A program made the translations under genes and the position numbers. From NCBI RefSeq assembly GCF_020283565.1, contig NC_060060.1, positions 8,308,001 to 8,372,000 on the forward strand: 64,000 nucleotides of DNA, read 5' to 3'. Position 1 is the stretch's first letter; every line of letters starts with the position of its first letter. Origin of the DNA: Trifolium pratense (lineage: Eukaryota > Streptophyta > Magnoliopsida > Fabales > Fabaceae). Under the pieces are notes generated by a model. The model saw only the letters and a program-made list of their open reading frames with translations. It had not been told where the DNA came from and did not search any database. This document shows positions 1-13,300 of the stretch, piece by piece.

Positions 1-16
1 CCGGTCCGGTTCTTAA

Positions 17-2344
17 TGTAACACTCAAACCCATTATTTATATATTTCTACCTTTAGTAAAATCCTTCTCAAAATACGCGGCGGAAAATCAAAGTTTGTT
101 ATTATAAAAGTCATGGTTCGAGCATTACACTCTTCAATCAAAATAATACTAATGTAATTAATTAGTAAAAACAATGTTTATACAAAATAATCATTTATCA
201 AAATGTATAGTTTTACAATTAAATATCGAAAGTCATAAAGACCCTATAGTCTAAATACAACCCTTTCCCGTGTCACAATCAGAGCAGAGCTTCACCGACG
301 ACTCGACATCGAATACCACAAAAACCTGTCAATCTGGACCCCCAACGGTCCAGCACATAACACATAAAAGAGAGTTAGACAACATACTCAAATATATACA
401 AGTGTAAGTAAATGGTACTTAAACACTTCTTCATAAAAACATGCATAATCATACATTATACATATACATCACCATCATTCATGCATATTCATATATCATG
501 CATATACTTCATTTGTCACATAATCAATCATCCACAAAATACACCAAACATATAGTTTCACGTCGTCTCGGACAATACCAAAACATCCACAAATATCACA
601 TAACTCAGTTACAAATAGGAATATACATAAAGTTCCTAATGTAATCTAACACCACAAATACATTGTTCAGATTATGGTCATGACGGACCCTGCGTTGTTC
701 ATTTTATAGTCATGACGGACTCTGCTCCTCACATACGGATTAACAATCAACAATTACCAAGTATGTGTCAAACATCATTTATCATAAAATGCACACATAA
801 TCCCTAATGCAATCTAATGCTTCACATTCATGCTATGTCCTCTAGACACCTCTAATGCATGTGATATCATCGTCTTTATTAGAGTATCTCACCTCTAATA
901 TTCGTCTTTATCGAACAAATATAGTTCGATATCCGTCTTTATTGGACAAGCCAATATACAACAACAATTCATGAATGCATGTATATGTTTTTCATGAATT
1001 CACTCACAATCATTTTAATTAGCATTAAGCTCGTCATTTATAAATGTGGAACACTATCCAACATTCCGTCTTTATTAAGATAACACTATACCTTAATATA
1101 CGTCTTTATCGAATAACATAATTCGATATCCTTCTTTATTAAGTTGATTAACACCTTAATATACTTCTTTTGACATTTAAACAAACATCATCAACACAAT
1201 CATATTCCACAAATATAATCAACAACTATCATCACAATACAATTAATCATGGTTATAAACACCTAATTGCATGTTAGGATACCTTAAATCCATGTTACAA
1301 GTGCCTAATTGCACTTTAAAACATCAACAAAATAAGTTCTAGTCTGTCATGGTGGCTTCAGCCAGAGAAAGCCAGAGAAAGCTAGCAGGAACCCGTGGCT
1401 TACTGGCTTCAGCCAGAGAAAGCCAGAAAAAGCTAGCAGGAACCCGAGGCTTACTGGCTGAGGCTTACTGGCTTCAGCCAGAGAAAGCCAGAAAAAGCTA
1501 GCAGGAACCCGAGGCTTACTGGCTTCAGCCAGAGAAAGCCAGAAAAAGCTAGGCCTCGCTACAAGGCTGGCCCAGCCAGCATGCCAGCCACAGGAGCTCT
1601 GTTTTCGGGTTTGAGCATAAATCCACCCAAAAATCCCATTTTTGATGTTCCAAATCCCAAATAAGTTTGTTTTCAAGCATATAACATGTATATAAACATA
1701 AAAGGTCAGTTCATTTCACCGATCTACAACAAAACACATCAAAAAGTAGTGATTCTACACTTTTACTCAAAAACTCATAAATACCAATGTTCTTGCTCAA
1801 ACATCAACAAATTCTCATTTTTATCCAATAAATTCGTTCATACATCATGATAAAAGCATATTAAGCATGTTATGAACCTTAGAATCGATTTCCATTAAGA
1901 AAATCCATTCACACTAAAACGAAAATGGGGTGGAGGAAGTTCGGGTGAGGAGAAATCGACATTCTCCCCTTCCTCGAGTCACCCACGAATATGAAATCTA
2001 CTCTCTTACCTTGGATCGACGAACTCACGAAGATTGCTCCTCGAATCTCTCCTCCAAGCTCTTGCCCTAGCTCTCCTCTTGCTCTCCCTTCTCTCTTCTT
2101 TCACAAGAACATGAAAAATGAACTTCTCTCTCTCTAACAAAGCCTCTTAAAACGCCCCCCACTCATGAGACAAGGCCCATTGGGCCTCAAGCCCAATAGC
2201 TTGGCCCAACTCGCGTTAACTCTCACTAACTCGCGCGTTAACTAAAACTCTCGATAAATAACTTAAAGTTACTATCTTACTTAAAAACCACGTCACCAAA
2301 TAAGTAAACACTTACATAGTGAATAATAAATTTGGGTCGTTACA
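17..2344 (-). mobile_element. Solo LTR of a LARD/Gypsy-type element
   Basis: The sequence starts TGTAACACTC and ends GTCGTTACA, and is flanked by the 5-bp direct repeat cttaa (12-16 and 2345-2349). No internal domain, primer-binding site or second LTR is present next to it, so it is a solo LTR left by LTR-LTR recombination. It aligns along nearly its whole length with the LTR at 57582-59800, which belongs to an element read on the minus strand, hence the strand given. Short ORFs inside it are not genes. Boundaries and TSD are read directly; the family assignment (LARD or Gypsy-type) is inferred from TG..CA ends and the related full element. Confidence 0.9.
1354..1555. repeat. Tandem repeat inside the solo LTR (about 51-bp unit)
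   Basis: Four units begin with ggcttcagccagagaaagcc at 1354, 1405, 1470 and 1521. Spacing is 51, 65 and 51 bp; the longer one carries an extra 14 bp (ggctgaggcttact). The same place in the related LTR at 57582-59800 holds a different repeat built on the word tagcgaa. A 109-residue minus-strand ORF over this block is simply the repeat translated. Confidence 0.9.
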
Positions 2345-2951
2345 CTTAAAACATTGATATAAACCAACAAGGATTCAATACTTAAATTGTTTAACTAATA
2401 ATATTTCAGGTTATTAATAATAATATACCATTAAAAATAAAATACTTACACCAATTCATTGAGATTTTACGTGGGTATAACCGTATAAGTGTCTATCTAT
2501 CAACAACGTTCACCAAGAATTTTCTTTTTGAGTCAGCTCTATTTTTACCTAGAGTTTTTTTCTTGCTTTAAAAAGGGTGGTTTTTGGTTGTTTTTGACCC
2601 GGAATCATTCATGGACATCGTTTTCTACGCTTCAATTTAAATAAGTGGGTTTCACATAAATTAGGGTTTTTTTGTTTTAATTATTTTGTGATCTGTGTCT
2701 CAGTGCGACGTTGTTTGATTTCCTTTTTTTTTTTTTTGCAGTGTTCATTTGGTTCACATCAACATATAACTTTAATCAACTACTGATTCAATCAAAATGA
2801 CAAGATCGTCAACGATACAAGTTCAGAGACATGAGTATTTCAGTTACTTTTATTTTCTCACATTATTTGTAGGTTTGGATATGTCGTTCTATGTTATTAA
2901 CTTGCATGTTGTGAGTTTTTTTATAGATTCATCTTTTCTGTTTTTAACGAT

Positions 2952-3077
2952 TTTTTTTTTTTTGAAGAAGCTAAATTAGCTCACCCAAATTGACACCAGA
3001 GATAATCAAACCTGAGATCTTAAGAAGGATTACACTCCAAAGTCGCAAACTAATACCACCAGACCAACCCAAGTGGG
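2952..3077 (-). mobile_element. tRNA-derived SINE with 16-bp TSD
   Basis: Flanked by a perfect 16-bp direct repeat, ttctgtttttaacgat (2936-2951 and 3078-3093). On the minus strand it starts AACCCACTTGGGTTGGTCTG, with a pol III box A-like stretch (GGTCTGGTGGTATTAG) and a degraded box B (AGGTTTGATTATC), and ends in an A-rich tail (the t-run at 2952-2963). TSD, tail and box order are as expected for a plant SINE. The box B decay suggests it is an old copy. Confidence 0.85.
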
Positions 3078-3635
3078 TTCTGTTTTTAACGATATTAAAT
3101 TTGTCATTGTATCTTATGTACTCTATTAGTTTGAATATTAGTTTGAATGAATATTTTAGTACTAAAAAAATGTTACGTAGGTGTCTAGTTGTTAATTATT
3201 GATGACAAATATGTGATTATGTCGTCATTTGCAAGTAGAAGAAATATTTACATAAAAATCACAGTTCACATTAGAAAACCTAGATTTTTGTTGATCACCT
3301 ATGAAGAGTATTTATTTGTATGACAACTAGGGGGGAAGTTTAATTACCAGAAAGGTGAATAAATTTATACATATACTCAATCACATTTTATCTTTATAAT
3401 ATAATAATGCTCAAAATATATTTTATATTTTAACCATATATTAAAATAAATCCCATAAATTTTATCTAAAATAAATAAATATATCCCATAAAAAAATTAT
3501 AAAACATAATTAAATATCTACATAAAATGATTGCACTTTGTACCAAAACCACAAAACATGATTGCACTCCCGAATACAGTTATCAATTTTTTTTAAAATA
3601 AGCAAAATATAGTTATCAAACTAAAAAGCAAAATA

Positions 3636-3735
3636 CACTTGAGGTGCCACCTTTGTGGAAAGAGTTTAACCTCATAATCTCAAGGTGTTGAGTTCAAATT
3701 CCGTCAAAATAGTTGTAAAATGATCATTATGATTA
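3636..3735 (+). mobile_element. Possible tRNA-Met-related SINE fragment
   Basis: The stretch has an anticodon-arm-like segment, cctcataatctcaagg (loop holds CAT), followed by a box B-like gttcaaattccgtc. The tRNA fold is incomplete and no TSD was found, so this is a tRNA-derived repeat fragment rather than a tRNA gene. Boundaries are approximate. Confidence 0.35.
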
Positions 3736-4149
3736 CTTGAAGTATTCCCCTTTACCAATTTTTTTATTTAAAATTACCACCATAAAAAGTAAAACCTGTA
3801 GAAAAATCAAAACAAACCAAAATATTGGGCCTAGAGGGAACTTCTGAAATGACAAGGGTGCATCAAGTAAGTTTATGGTGAATGGTTGAATAATTACTTA
3901 CCATTAAACTAGTTTTCCCTCATTCAATAGCGTATTTGAATCTTATGAACTTTCCCAAACAAATGAAATGACACACTATGTATGGAGCTATAACTGATCG
4001 TGAAAAACAAAGCACTACAACATTTTTACAAGAAATCTCATTGCTTAAAAACCACTGCATTAACCGTAAATATAAACATCATAATGACAACCATTTATCA
4101 TCGTTTTAGTGCTTCAAAAGTCAAGACATCAAACTAGGAGAGCAGAGTT

Positions 4150-4303
4150 AGGATCCTCTCCGTTTTCTCTCTTCATTTTATCTCTCCATTACTATCGTTT
4201 TGAAATGTATAAAAAGTAATTGGACCCACCAAATGTCACACTAATATATTTTCAAAACATTGGTAATGGAACTAATGGAGAGGGTAAAAAATGGTGAGGA
4301 TCT
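4150..4303. mobile_element. MITE-like imperfect inverted repeat
   Basis: The left arm starts ggatcctctccgttttctct and the reverse complement of the right arm starts agatcctcaccatttttt. Both arms run about 54 bp and converge on the shared word gttttgaaa before a short loop. No clear TSD was seen. Single-arm relatives occur near 11768 and 13632, so this looks like a local repeat family. It lies just downstream of the FPA-like stop codon and may be part of the 3' UTR. Confidence 0.45.
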
Positions 4304-4338
4304 TGATCCGGAAACAAAAGCTGATATCATACCATTTC

Positions 4339-7300
4339 TCAATTCCCGTTTCCTTGATGAACTTGCTGAAGAAGAGTAGCAGCCAGCTTTAGGGTTGCTT
4401 CTAAACGTTTCTGTGTATCTGCGTCTCCACCATCCTGCAAACTATTATCTGCTAACTGCTGATTTCCATTGACCTCTCTTTGAACCATCTGTGATAACTG
4501 GGGCACATTTGGCATCATCTGATGTTGCTTTTGCAACTGTAGAACGTGACCAAACTGAGATGTCGAGTGTTCAGAACTTGCCAGGTTGTTTTCTGCAGCA
4601 TATGATTGTCTGGATGAGGTTTCCGACTCGTTAAATCTGTTCTGTCTTGGATCACTCGTTGCAGATGTGCTCATAGAGCTTCCCAATTGCCTCTGCTTCT
4701 CAAGAAGAGATGCAGCTAGTTGTGCAAGCTGTTCTGGCTGCAGGGATCCCACAGGGGTTGAAGGATCAAAATTTCTCATTTCTGGATATGATGACCTGTT
4801 ATTACTGCCAAATGGAATACCAGAATTTCCACCGAAATGTTGAGTTGAACTTACATTCATGTGATGATGCTCGTCAGCAATAGGTTCAACGGCGCCGCTG
4901 AATTGATGTGAAGGTAAAGTTCTATTCGAGATTAAATTTTGTGGATTTTGAGAAGGCCAGTTTGGTACGGATGTCCGTGGCTGGGTGGAAGGATAATAGC
5001 GACTTCTTTCATCATAGGACTCAGGCATGCCAACCGCAGAATGAGCTGAATCAGAAATGAATGGAGCTGCTTCAAATTTGTTTCCCGGAAATGAAAGATT
5101 GCTTATACCAGAATTACCCAATTCTGAAATAGATGATGGGTTTGGAGGCATGCGTACGGATGGATAAGACGAATTTGGATACAATATGTTCTCATTATAG
5201 GACAATAGGTTTTCGTTTTTCGTTTCTCTTTCAATGTGCATAGGACCTTGGTTCAAACCCGGATATTCCAACCTCAGAATAACACCAGATATGCTCAACT
5301 TACCAGGTACCTTTAACACTTTCTCTGAGAAATCTGATGGAGGTACGAGAAATAAGGTGGTCTTGTCATCCACCTTGGAAACCGCAGCCCGCTGCTTTTC
5401 CTCCAGATAATGCATAAACTCATTGTAGAATTCAATGTCAGCATCGCTTCCTGGCACAAAGAAAACAACCCAGACTCCAACAGCTTGGTAGTAATGCTTG
5501 GACAGCATGTCTAGACTAGTTCTTGCAGTGCAATCTAAGAATTCCGGTCTGAAATAAATGCATTGCATTAAAACTCAACATAAAAGAATTGATAGGAAAA
5601 TGAAGTTAATAACTATTGCCCTGTGTTCACTTTATTTCCTAGTTTCAACATTTTGTGTGAAATGGTGAACGTTAGAAAATCAGTGGAAGTGACATTTTTG
5701 AAGACAACTAACAAAAAATGCCATTTGACGTTGTGTTCACTTTATAAAACTATTGCCCTGTGTTCACTAACAATGGAGAAATCACTTTCTATTTCACTAA
5801 CAATTATAAAACTATTGCCCTGTGTTCACTTTATTTCCTAGTTTCAACATTTTGTGTGAAATGGTGAACGTTAGAAAATCAGTGGAAGTGACATTTTTGA
5901 AGACAACTAACAAAAAACTTTTACAAAAATGTTTTTCACTATGTTTACCACTTATACATGAAAAATAATGAAAGTGACATTTTTGTAAGAGCAGAAAATT
6001 AAAACAGTGTCAAACCAAAACAAACCCTGATTGTTTTCAAGTTAAACTGAGGTTTGAGGTGGTTAAGTTAAGTGAGACCTAAAACAAAAGAATAAAATGG
6101 TTGTTTCACTAAGATTAAACTACATGGCGGGTGAAGTTTAATTATAGATCAATGAGGTGCTGTTTCTACCAAAAGACTAGTTAGTTATATCCTTTGGATT
6201 GCCATTCAAGAAAAATGCTTTATGCTATGGACAATAAAAATGTCACAAAAATATCAGTATATCCCTTTTTTGGTAATCAAAAGTTCAGGGAGGTGAGGTA
6301 CCCCATTCCGAGGTCAGTGAGGGTTTACAGATTACAACAATTTTTCTAGTTTAATAGAGGCAAAAACAAATTTCAATATTTTCCCCCTAGCATCTCCAGG
6401 TTGTCTTTTCAGCCCATTTTAAAAGCCACTCTATCTCATGAGTCTTAGTAAAACAATACTAGTATAGAAATAGAAAAAAGTGAACTGTTTCAAAGCTGAC
6501 ACAAGACATTCTAAAAAAAATAGATTATAAAAGGAAAATTGTATACTTACAATGCGATATCTAGGACTTTCCCTACAGGGAAGCAGCGGGCACGACAAAT
6601 AGGGGTCCCGCCTTTAGCAATGGTTCCTTCCCATTTCCACTCAGATGAAGATGAATTATCAGGTTCAGGTGTAAATCTTTTTTTCTCAACAAAATTTGAT
6701 TGGAGAGCACCAGGACCCATTTGGAAACTATCATAAGGTTTCCGGCCTTCATGTCTGTCTATGCGAACCAGAGGTGAATTTGGTGGGTGATTAAATGTTT
6801 GTCCGTAAGTGAAATTTCCAGCGTCAAAGCTTTTATCAAAAGGCTCATGATGAGGAAAATCAGGTAATAATCTTGGGAAAACATGTTTTTGTCTTTCTAA
6901 CTCAGAGAAAGCATACTCTGGAAGCTCTCTCTCAGGAGAAGAATCGCTCTTTAGTTTTTTAGCAACATGTAGATAGGGAGCATCTTCAGGCAAGCCCTGC
7001 AGATCTTCAAAGAATGGACCCCTTTGAGAATATTTCTGTGGAAAATCACCCTGATGAAAGTGTCTTTCTCTTGGTGGACTATTTATATGTTCATAAAATT
7101 CTTGTGATACTCCAAGTGGAGTGCCCTTCTCTCCAATATTCCTTTGCCCGTATGTGTTAGCTCCACCAGCCCATGAAGAACCCCTGTTGTTAAAGTCATA
7201 AGCATCAGAATCTCGAGAATCCCAATTCACGAACATATTCGGAGAACTAATGTTTTGCTCGCCGCCAAAGCTCCTATCCTGCCTGAAGTTCTCGGAAGAT

Positions 7301-10300
7301 CCACCACGACCGCTTGACTTGTATGATGGGGATCGAGGGCCACCAAATGAGCTCTTCCCACTGCTTGATGAACCTGATTCACTCTTGGCAAAACAAATAT
7401 GAACACGGGGATTCCCAAATAACTTTCCCTTGAGAGCATCCATTGCTCTGCATGCTGACATCTGATTTCTATAGCGAACAAATGCATAACTACGACCTGG
7501 AAATGTCGAAATCTTCTCAATCTCACCAAATGGAGAAAAAGCCCTTCCCAAAATTAATTCATCCACCTTCAACTGAGCCGGGAACCCAATCCACAAAACC
7601 TCACTGGGCTCTGGATTTTTATCACTAAATTTGGATTTGTCAGAATAATGTGGTTCAGGGCTACCATGACGTCCTCTAATCTCTCTTTGAGAGAAAGGAG
7701 ATCCCCTTAATGCCGATCTTCGTTCATCACGTGAATAATCTTCATCACGTGTTACTGTTGATGGCTTGTCCTGTGATCAACAATATAAACTAAATGTGAA
7801 ATTGTTGTATGTTTCGGGCATTCAGATTTTAGTATTTTTTAAGAGAAAAAAGAAACTATTTATATAACCAGGCTTAGATCACAATATGAAAAGCATGAAG
7901 GCTTTAACCAAAAACTAATGTATTATTGAGCTTACATAAAGAATTAAAGATTCAAACAAGTTTTATTTTGGTTTCCAATTGCCTTATCCTAACATATTGT
8001 TCCCATATGGCATATTGCTTGTGGCTTCCAAGTAATGTATTACCGCCTAATCTCCTTCAATATCCCAAATAGGAATTCCGCATAAAGAAAAAACAGAAAC
8101 GCAAGATTAGCTATCTTATCCCATATGAAGTTACTTATCATCGATGATTTTACAGTTCCTTTAGATCCAATGGCATAAATGGACGCCAGACAGAGCCTAT
8201 CTCAATCAGATTATTCTCCATAGTGATCTGAAGGTCACAGAATAACTTGGCAGTAGGCACCAAACTACACAAGCTCTGAGAGGACTGTAGGAGTGTTAGT
8301 TTACATGAAATCAAATCATTGTAGCATAACAGATACATGCATCGAGCCAAACCCAGTGTGGTCTTTCTCACTTTCACCAGTCATTAACCATATTAAGTAT
8401 CAAAAATAAAAAAATATTATTCCAAGAGTGAGCTCCAATTTCCATATAAACAAAAAGTTTGAAAAAGCAAGTAGGCTCTGGATTATATAATAGGGGAGCA
8501 AACGGAAATTAAGGGGAGAAGAAAAGCAAGTATAGTGTGGGTTTACAGAGCAGAAAATGCAAACGGTTTTTTTTTTTCTTTTTTCTTTTGGTTTTATTTT
8601 CAGTTTGGCTGAAACTACAAAAGAAATTTATACAAACGAAATGGTAAACTGAAATCGCTCAGCCTGATATTGTCTTCTCTATCACTGTGCTTACTATTTA
8701 TAATTTTATATCATCTCCATGAACTAGTTTGTTCTTCATAGATCAATAAATCTGAAACGGCACCAAGTCGCATTAGTATAGATATCACATACATACTGTA
8801 GTAGTGGGTTTATCAAATGTTAACTAGGCTAGATTCCCTCTAATAAGCTAGAGAAGTAAGATGCAAGAGTGATACTCTGCTCAATCAAGTGCCAAATCAG
8901 GATATAATACCATGGTCCAAGCTACATGTGAATTGGTGTGGATATATCATCTTGTTGATGAGACTGGATTCGAGAGGATAATGCATATGAAGTTGCAGGC
9001 CATGCAAGTCAAAATTAAGCTGCAAGCTGAAACTTAAGTAAATTGGCAATTATTGAGCTTCAAAAAGTATAGCTCACTTACAATGTTTGATAGTGTATTT
9101 ACAAACATTGATGAAGTCTCTTGGCTTTGCCTCAAGTAATAAAGGCAAGTTAGACGAGATAGGATTAGAAATGACAACATTAGAGAGAGGGTTGGGGTAG
9201 CACCTAAAGTAGAAAAGATGGTGGAAACTAGACTGATGTGGTTTGGGCATGTAGACAGAAGACCTGCTGATTTTGTAGTAAGGACAGTGGATCAGATGGA
9301 TGATGACTGGTAGTCAATTCACTAGAGCTCGAGGAAGATCTAGAAAATCTATAAGAGAAACTATTAAGAAAGATCTAGAGATTAATGAGTTGGATAGAAA
9401 TATGGTATATGATATAATATTATGACGTTGTTTGATCCATGAAGCCGACTTCACTTAGTGGGATAAGGCTTGGTGGTTGTTGTTGTTGCTGTTGTTGTTG
9501 TATTATGAGACAGGGAGAGTAATTCTAAATAGTGATGCAGGAATTTCTCCAGAACAATCAATCAAATATCAATAGTTTGGTTCATGTTTGGAGGCCTCAA
9601 AAAGCCACAGTTCTACTAAGTATGTGCTTATGTTTTGTTGTTGCTTATGTTTTACAGAAATCCAGTCTACAACTACAGCCCTGACAAATGCAAGTGCATT
9701 CCTATCTGCAGCTTTATGCATTGCAAACCAATAGGTTTTAACTAGATTAATGTCTAGGCATGGAAAATTATGACTTAACATGGGGAACAAGATTCAGATA
9801 CTTGATTGGGTAATCGCATGTCATAATCCACACTCCAAATGGACATGAGCATCCTAAAACATCATATAAAAATTATGTTCACTGATACGAACACAAATTT
9901 AACGTCATAAGCCATGCAAGTCAACATTCACATCCATAATTAGTAGTTACATATATTGTGTTGGATATTGAGCCATGTGCACTAGATTCAAACACAATAA
10001 CACTGAATTGATATTACCACATCCTGCTGCAGATTCCAATAAGTGACTTGGATTAATTTCTGGTCTTATTGACAACGTAAGCAGTTCTGTTGTTTGAATG
10101 TTAGGATATTTCTGTAAAATTTTATTCTCTATTGCTAAACTTAATGAGTGAAGTTATTATTTGAAATTGATCTATATTGCAACTTAGATTGAATTTGATC
10201 TGCTGACTGCAGATTTCCAAATTGTTTTCATGTAGTGTGTATATGCTGTTTTACTGGGTTTTGGACTGTTATTTTTTCATAATTTTATGTAACAGGTTCT

Positions 10301-13300
10301 TTGATTGTTGATTTTTTGAACTTGTGCTAAAGTTTAGTTGTATATATTATAAATATAAATGAATTGTATTTCCTTTGTTTTTGGTTACCATAATATTGGT
10401 AGGAAGTTTCCACCGCCGTTAGCGATGACTAATCTCCGTCGGGGAACCTGTGGGGCACACAAGGTGGGTTCTCCCCTCCCAGCCGAATTTTCTCCATACA
10501 CATGAGCCAGGAATCGAACCTCTGACCACATGCTTAAGGGGACCAAGACCCTTACCACTTGGACCAACTCATTGTTGGTTTTGAATTATATTTCCTATCA
10601 AATATAATTATGTATTACATCCATAATTAGCTTTCTTTAATATTACCAAATTAAGTACTATAAACCCTTTTCATGGAAGTGTATGCAAGAACTGAAAATT
10701 GAAGGTGGAATTCCCAGTCCCATATATTATATACCAATACATGCAATGTAATTGTAAAGCAATTTAAAGCAGTAGCATCATCTGATGCATAACATGTCAA
10801 AATTCCATAAAATCTCCAGGTCATTATTAGGCTTATATGTTTGGCAATATCAGCAATCTAGGCTGAAACCCAATTGCAGTGCTACTAAGGAGATTTCATT
10901 GGCAGAGCAGCAGATTTCTTTAACATTAGGTATTTGGTTGCGATTTGGTTTGAATCACGATGCCTTAACCACGGTGATGAATAAAATGAAGTCATAATTA
11001 TGGGATCCTGACCACTGAAATGGGCAACCTTTAAGGTGACATTATATGATGAGCTATTGAGTGGTTAATCTTTGAAACTGTCCTGCTGTTTTAATAGTTT
11101 TATGGTTATTAACTTTTGAAGTATAGAGGAAACTGATGAGGCCAAGCAGTTGGAATGAAAAATACAACCAATTCCAGTTAACATATGAGTTGAACAGTCT
11201 TTTTTTTTTTTTTGTTTATTCTACTGGTTGAAACATTGACTTACTGGGTAGAATGATGTGCTAATAGGGTTACTGCCCACATACTATACAGCTGATGAGC
11301 CTTCTGTTTAATTTAAGTTTCTTTCGTTTCCCTACAGTGGCAATCTCCCTTTAATTTGCCTCTTAAATGTTCAATTCTTTGGGTAAAATCTTTTTTATTG
11401 TCTTTTACAGTCTTAAACCAAACAGAGCTGAAGCGATCAACTTCATGCAAAAGTAGGACACAATGAAAAGAAAATCAGAACTTTCAATTAAATGCCTAGT
11501 TTAAGTTTTTTACTCTACAGTAATTATCCCGGAATTGTTTTATCGACACAAATGTCAACAACAAACACCGCATATTGATACATCTTTCGTTTTTTGGAAA
11601 TTTTTCTCTACTTGGATTGTGCACACCCGTGTCGACAAAACTGTCGGAATAACACAGCTCTATTTATCCTCATATATTTAAGTTCCAGATTAAATCTCTA
11701 GCCTTCTCTTAAAATCTAACCAGTAGGTGCTCCTAACTGGCTTTTTTATTTGAGATGTGGTATGTGAATCCTCTCCATTTTTTTATGTTCAGTCCTCTCT
11801 CCTTTTTCTAATCCAGTGGTTAATTGAGCTACAAAGAAAAAAAGAAGAGAGAAAGTGTTGGATGAATGGTCAAGATTATGGCAGCATGAGGAACATGAGA
11901 GAAAGTACTGAAGAGGATCCAAATCCGGTAACAGGAGCAACACATTCCACCCATTTTTTACGAGGTTTTGTATACATTTGATGTCAAAATCATTGGATGC
12001 AAAATTTCGGAGTGCGGAAATCCAATTCAGAACTTGCAAAAATGTGAGATGATAATGCTGCTAGATTTGGATTTGGTGCAATAACTGCGTCATGCAGTTA
12101 CTGATATCAATTGTCCGATCTCAATAAATGGTCAAGCTCGCTTAAAGCTAATTTATTATTTTTTAATCTGAGCCCGTCGAACTCAGAATAACGACCGAGA
12201 TCATTTACTGCGTGAAATTTCAACTGCAGCCGATTCGGGTCTAACGCTGCTTGGATCCATTTGGTAGTGTTGGAAGTATGGATTGGAGTGGAGTATCAAT
12301 TTAAAAAGAAAACATTGTGCCATGCTTTTCTTGACAGTAATGTGCATGTAGTGGATTAACTTAATTTGATGGGTGAACCTTATCAATTACAATACATGGA
12401 AAACAATGACTGGTGTGTTGTATTCCTAAATTTTGTTGTTGCAAGTTTTTATTTATTTATATTCTAAACTTTATTTTCTAATTTGATGGATGAACTTTAT
12501 CAATTACCATCACCATATATGGTCTTGATTAAATGAATTGAATTGAATTAAATTGAACAGAGCTGAACATTTGGGGTATATACATATAATCAGCTGGAAA
12601 AGTAACAAACAGTATAAGATTGGCAACACTGACCGCCTTTGCAAACTCGATTCTAAGCGGGTTGCCAGCAAGAGGAAAACCTTGCAGCGATCGCATAGCA
12701 TCAATGGCATCTTCATCCATTTCAAAGTTGATGAAAGCATAGCTTCGACCGGGCTGAAATGCAACTTTTTCAAGCGGTCCAAATCGTATAAAAGGATGAG
12801 CAAGTTCATCCTCTACAATGTTGTGTGATAGATTCCCAACCCAAAGATGCCTGGAAGGAGGATTGCCATTGTTACCACTGCTACTACCACCACCACCGCG
12901 CCCCGTACCACTATTACCCTTATTGTCTTCATATCTTGAAGGATAATCCCTCCTAGGTCGATCCCTTCCGCCTCGACTTGACTATTATCAAACACAACAC
13001 AGACACCAACAAAACACGGTAAATTATCATCTTTCAAACAATCTTCACTTACAAAATTAACACAATCACACTAAAATATTAAATTACTGAAATAAATAAG
13101 TTCAATTAATTGAAAAAGTATCATCTTTTTTCAATTAAAAAAATCATCATCTTTTTTATTTTCTTGCAACAGTTTGCTGAGAGAAATAAAAAAAATATAT
13201 ATCAAAAGTGAAATTGGTAACGAATTCAAGCTAAACTAATTGACGATAGTGAAAACAGAGAAACCCTAGTAGAGTGAATAGTGATTGAAGTGAAAAAAGG

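Larger units (their letters stand above)
2345..4338. other. Intergenic region between solo LTR and FPA-like gene
   Basis: AT-rich sequence with no supported coding region. It holds a SINE (2952-3077), a weak tRNA-Met-like SINE candidate (about 3636-3735) and a MITE-like inverted repeat (4150-4303). The 3' untranslated region and polyadenylation site of the FPA-like gene must lie in its right part, below 4339, but no polyadenylation signal can be chosen with confidence. Confidence 0.6.
7771..12633 (-). other. Large intron 2 of the FPA-like gene, with TE insertions
   Basis: This 4.86-kb intron separates RRM1 from RRM2. It runs from donor GTCAGT (12633) to acceptor ATCACAG (7771). It contains a 5'-truncated LINE (about 9157-9510), a SINE (10375-10581), a MITE-like inverted repeat (about 11523-11653) and poly-T runs (for example 11201-11213). 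No coding exon for a third RRM was found in it, although one degraded beyond recognition cannot be excluded. In Arabidopsis FPA an early intron holds an autoregulated poly(A) site; whether that applies to this paralogue is unknown. Confidence 0.8.

Noticed and set aside
1347..1676. 109-residue minus-strand ORF with repeated FSGFLWLKP
   Set aside because: It is the translation of the 51-bp tandem repeat in the solo LTR; the related LTR has no such frame.
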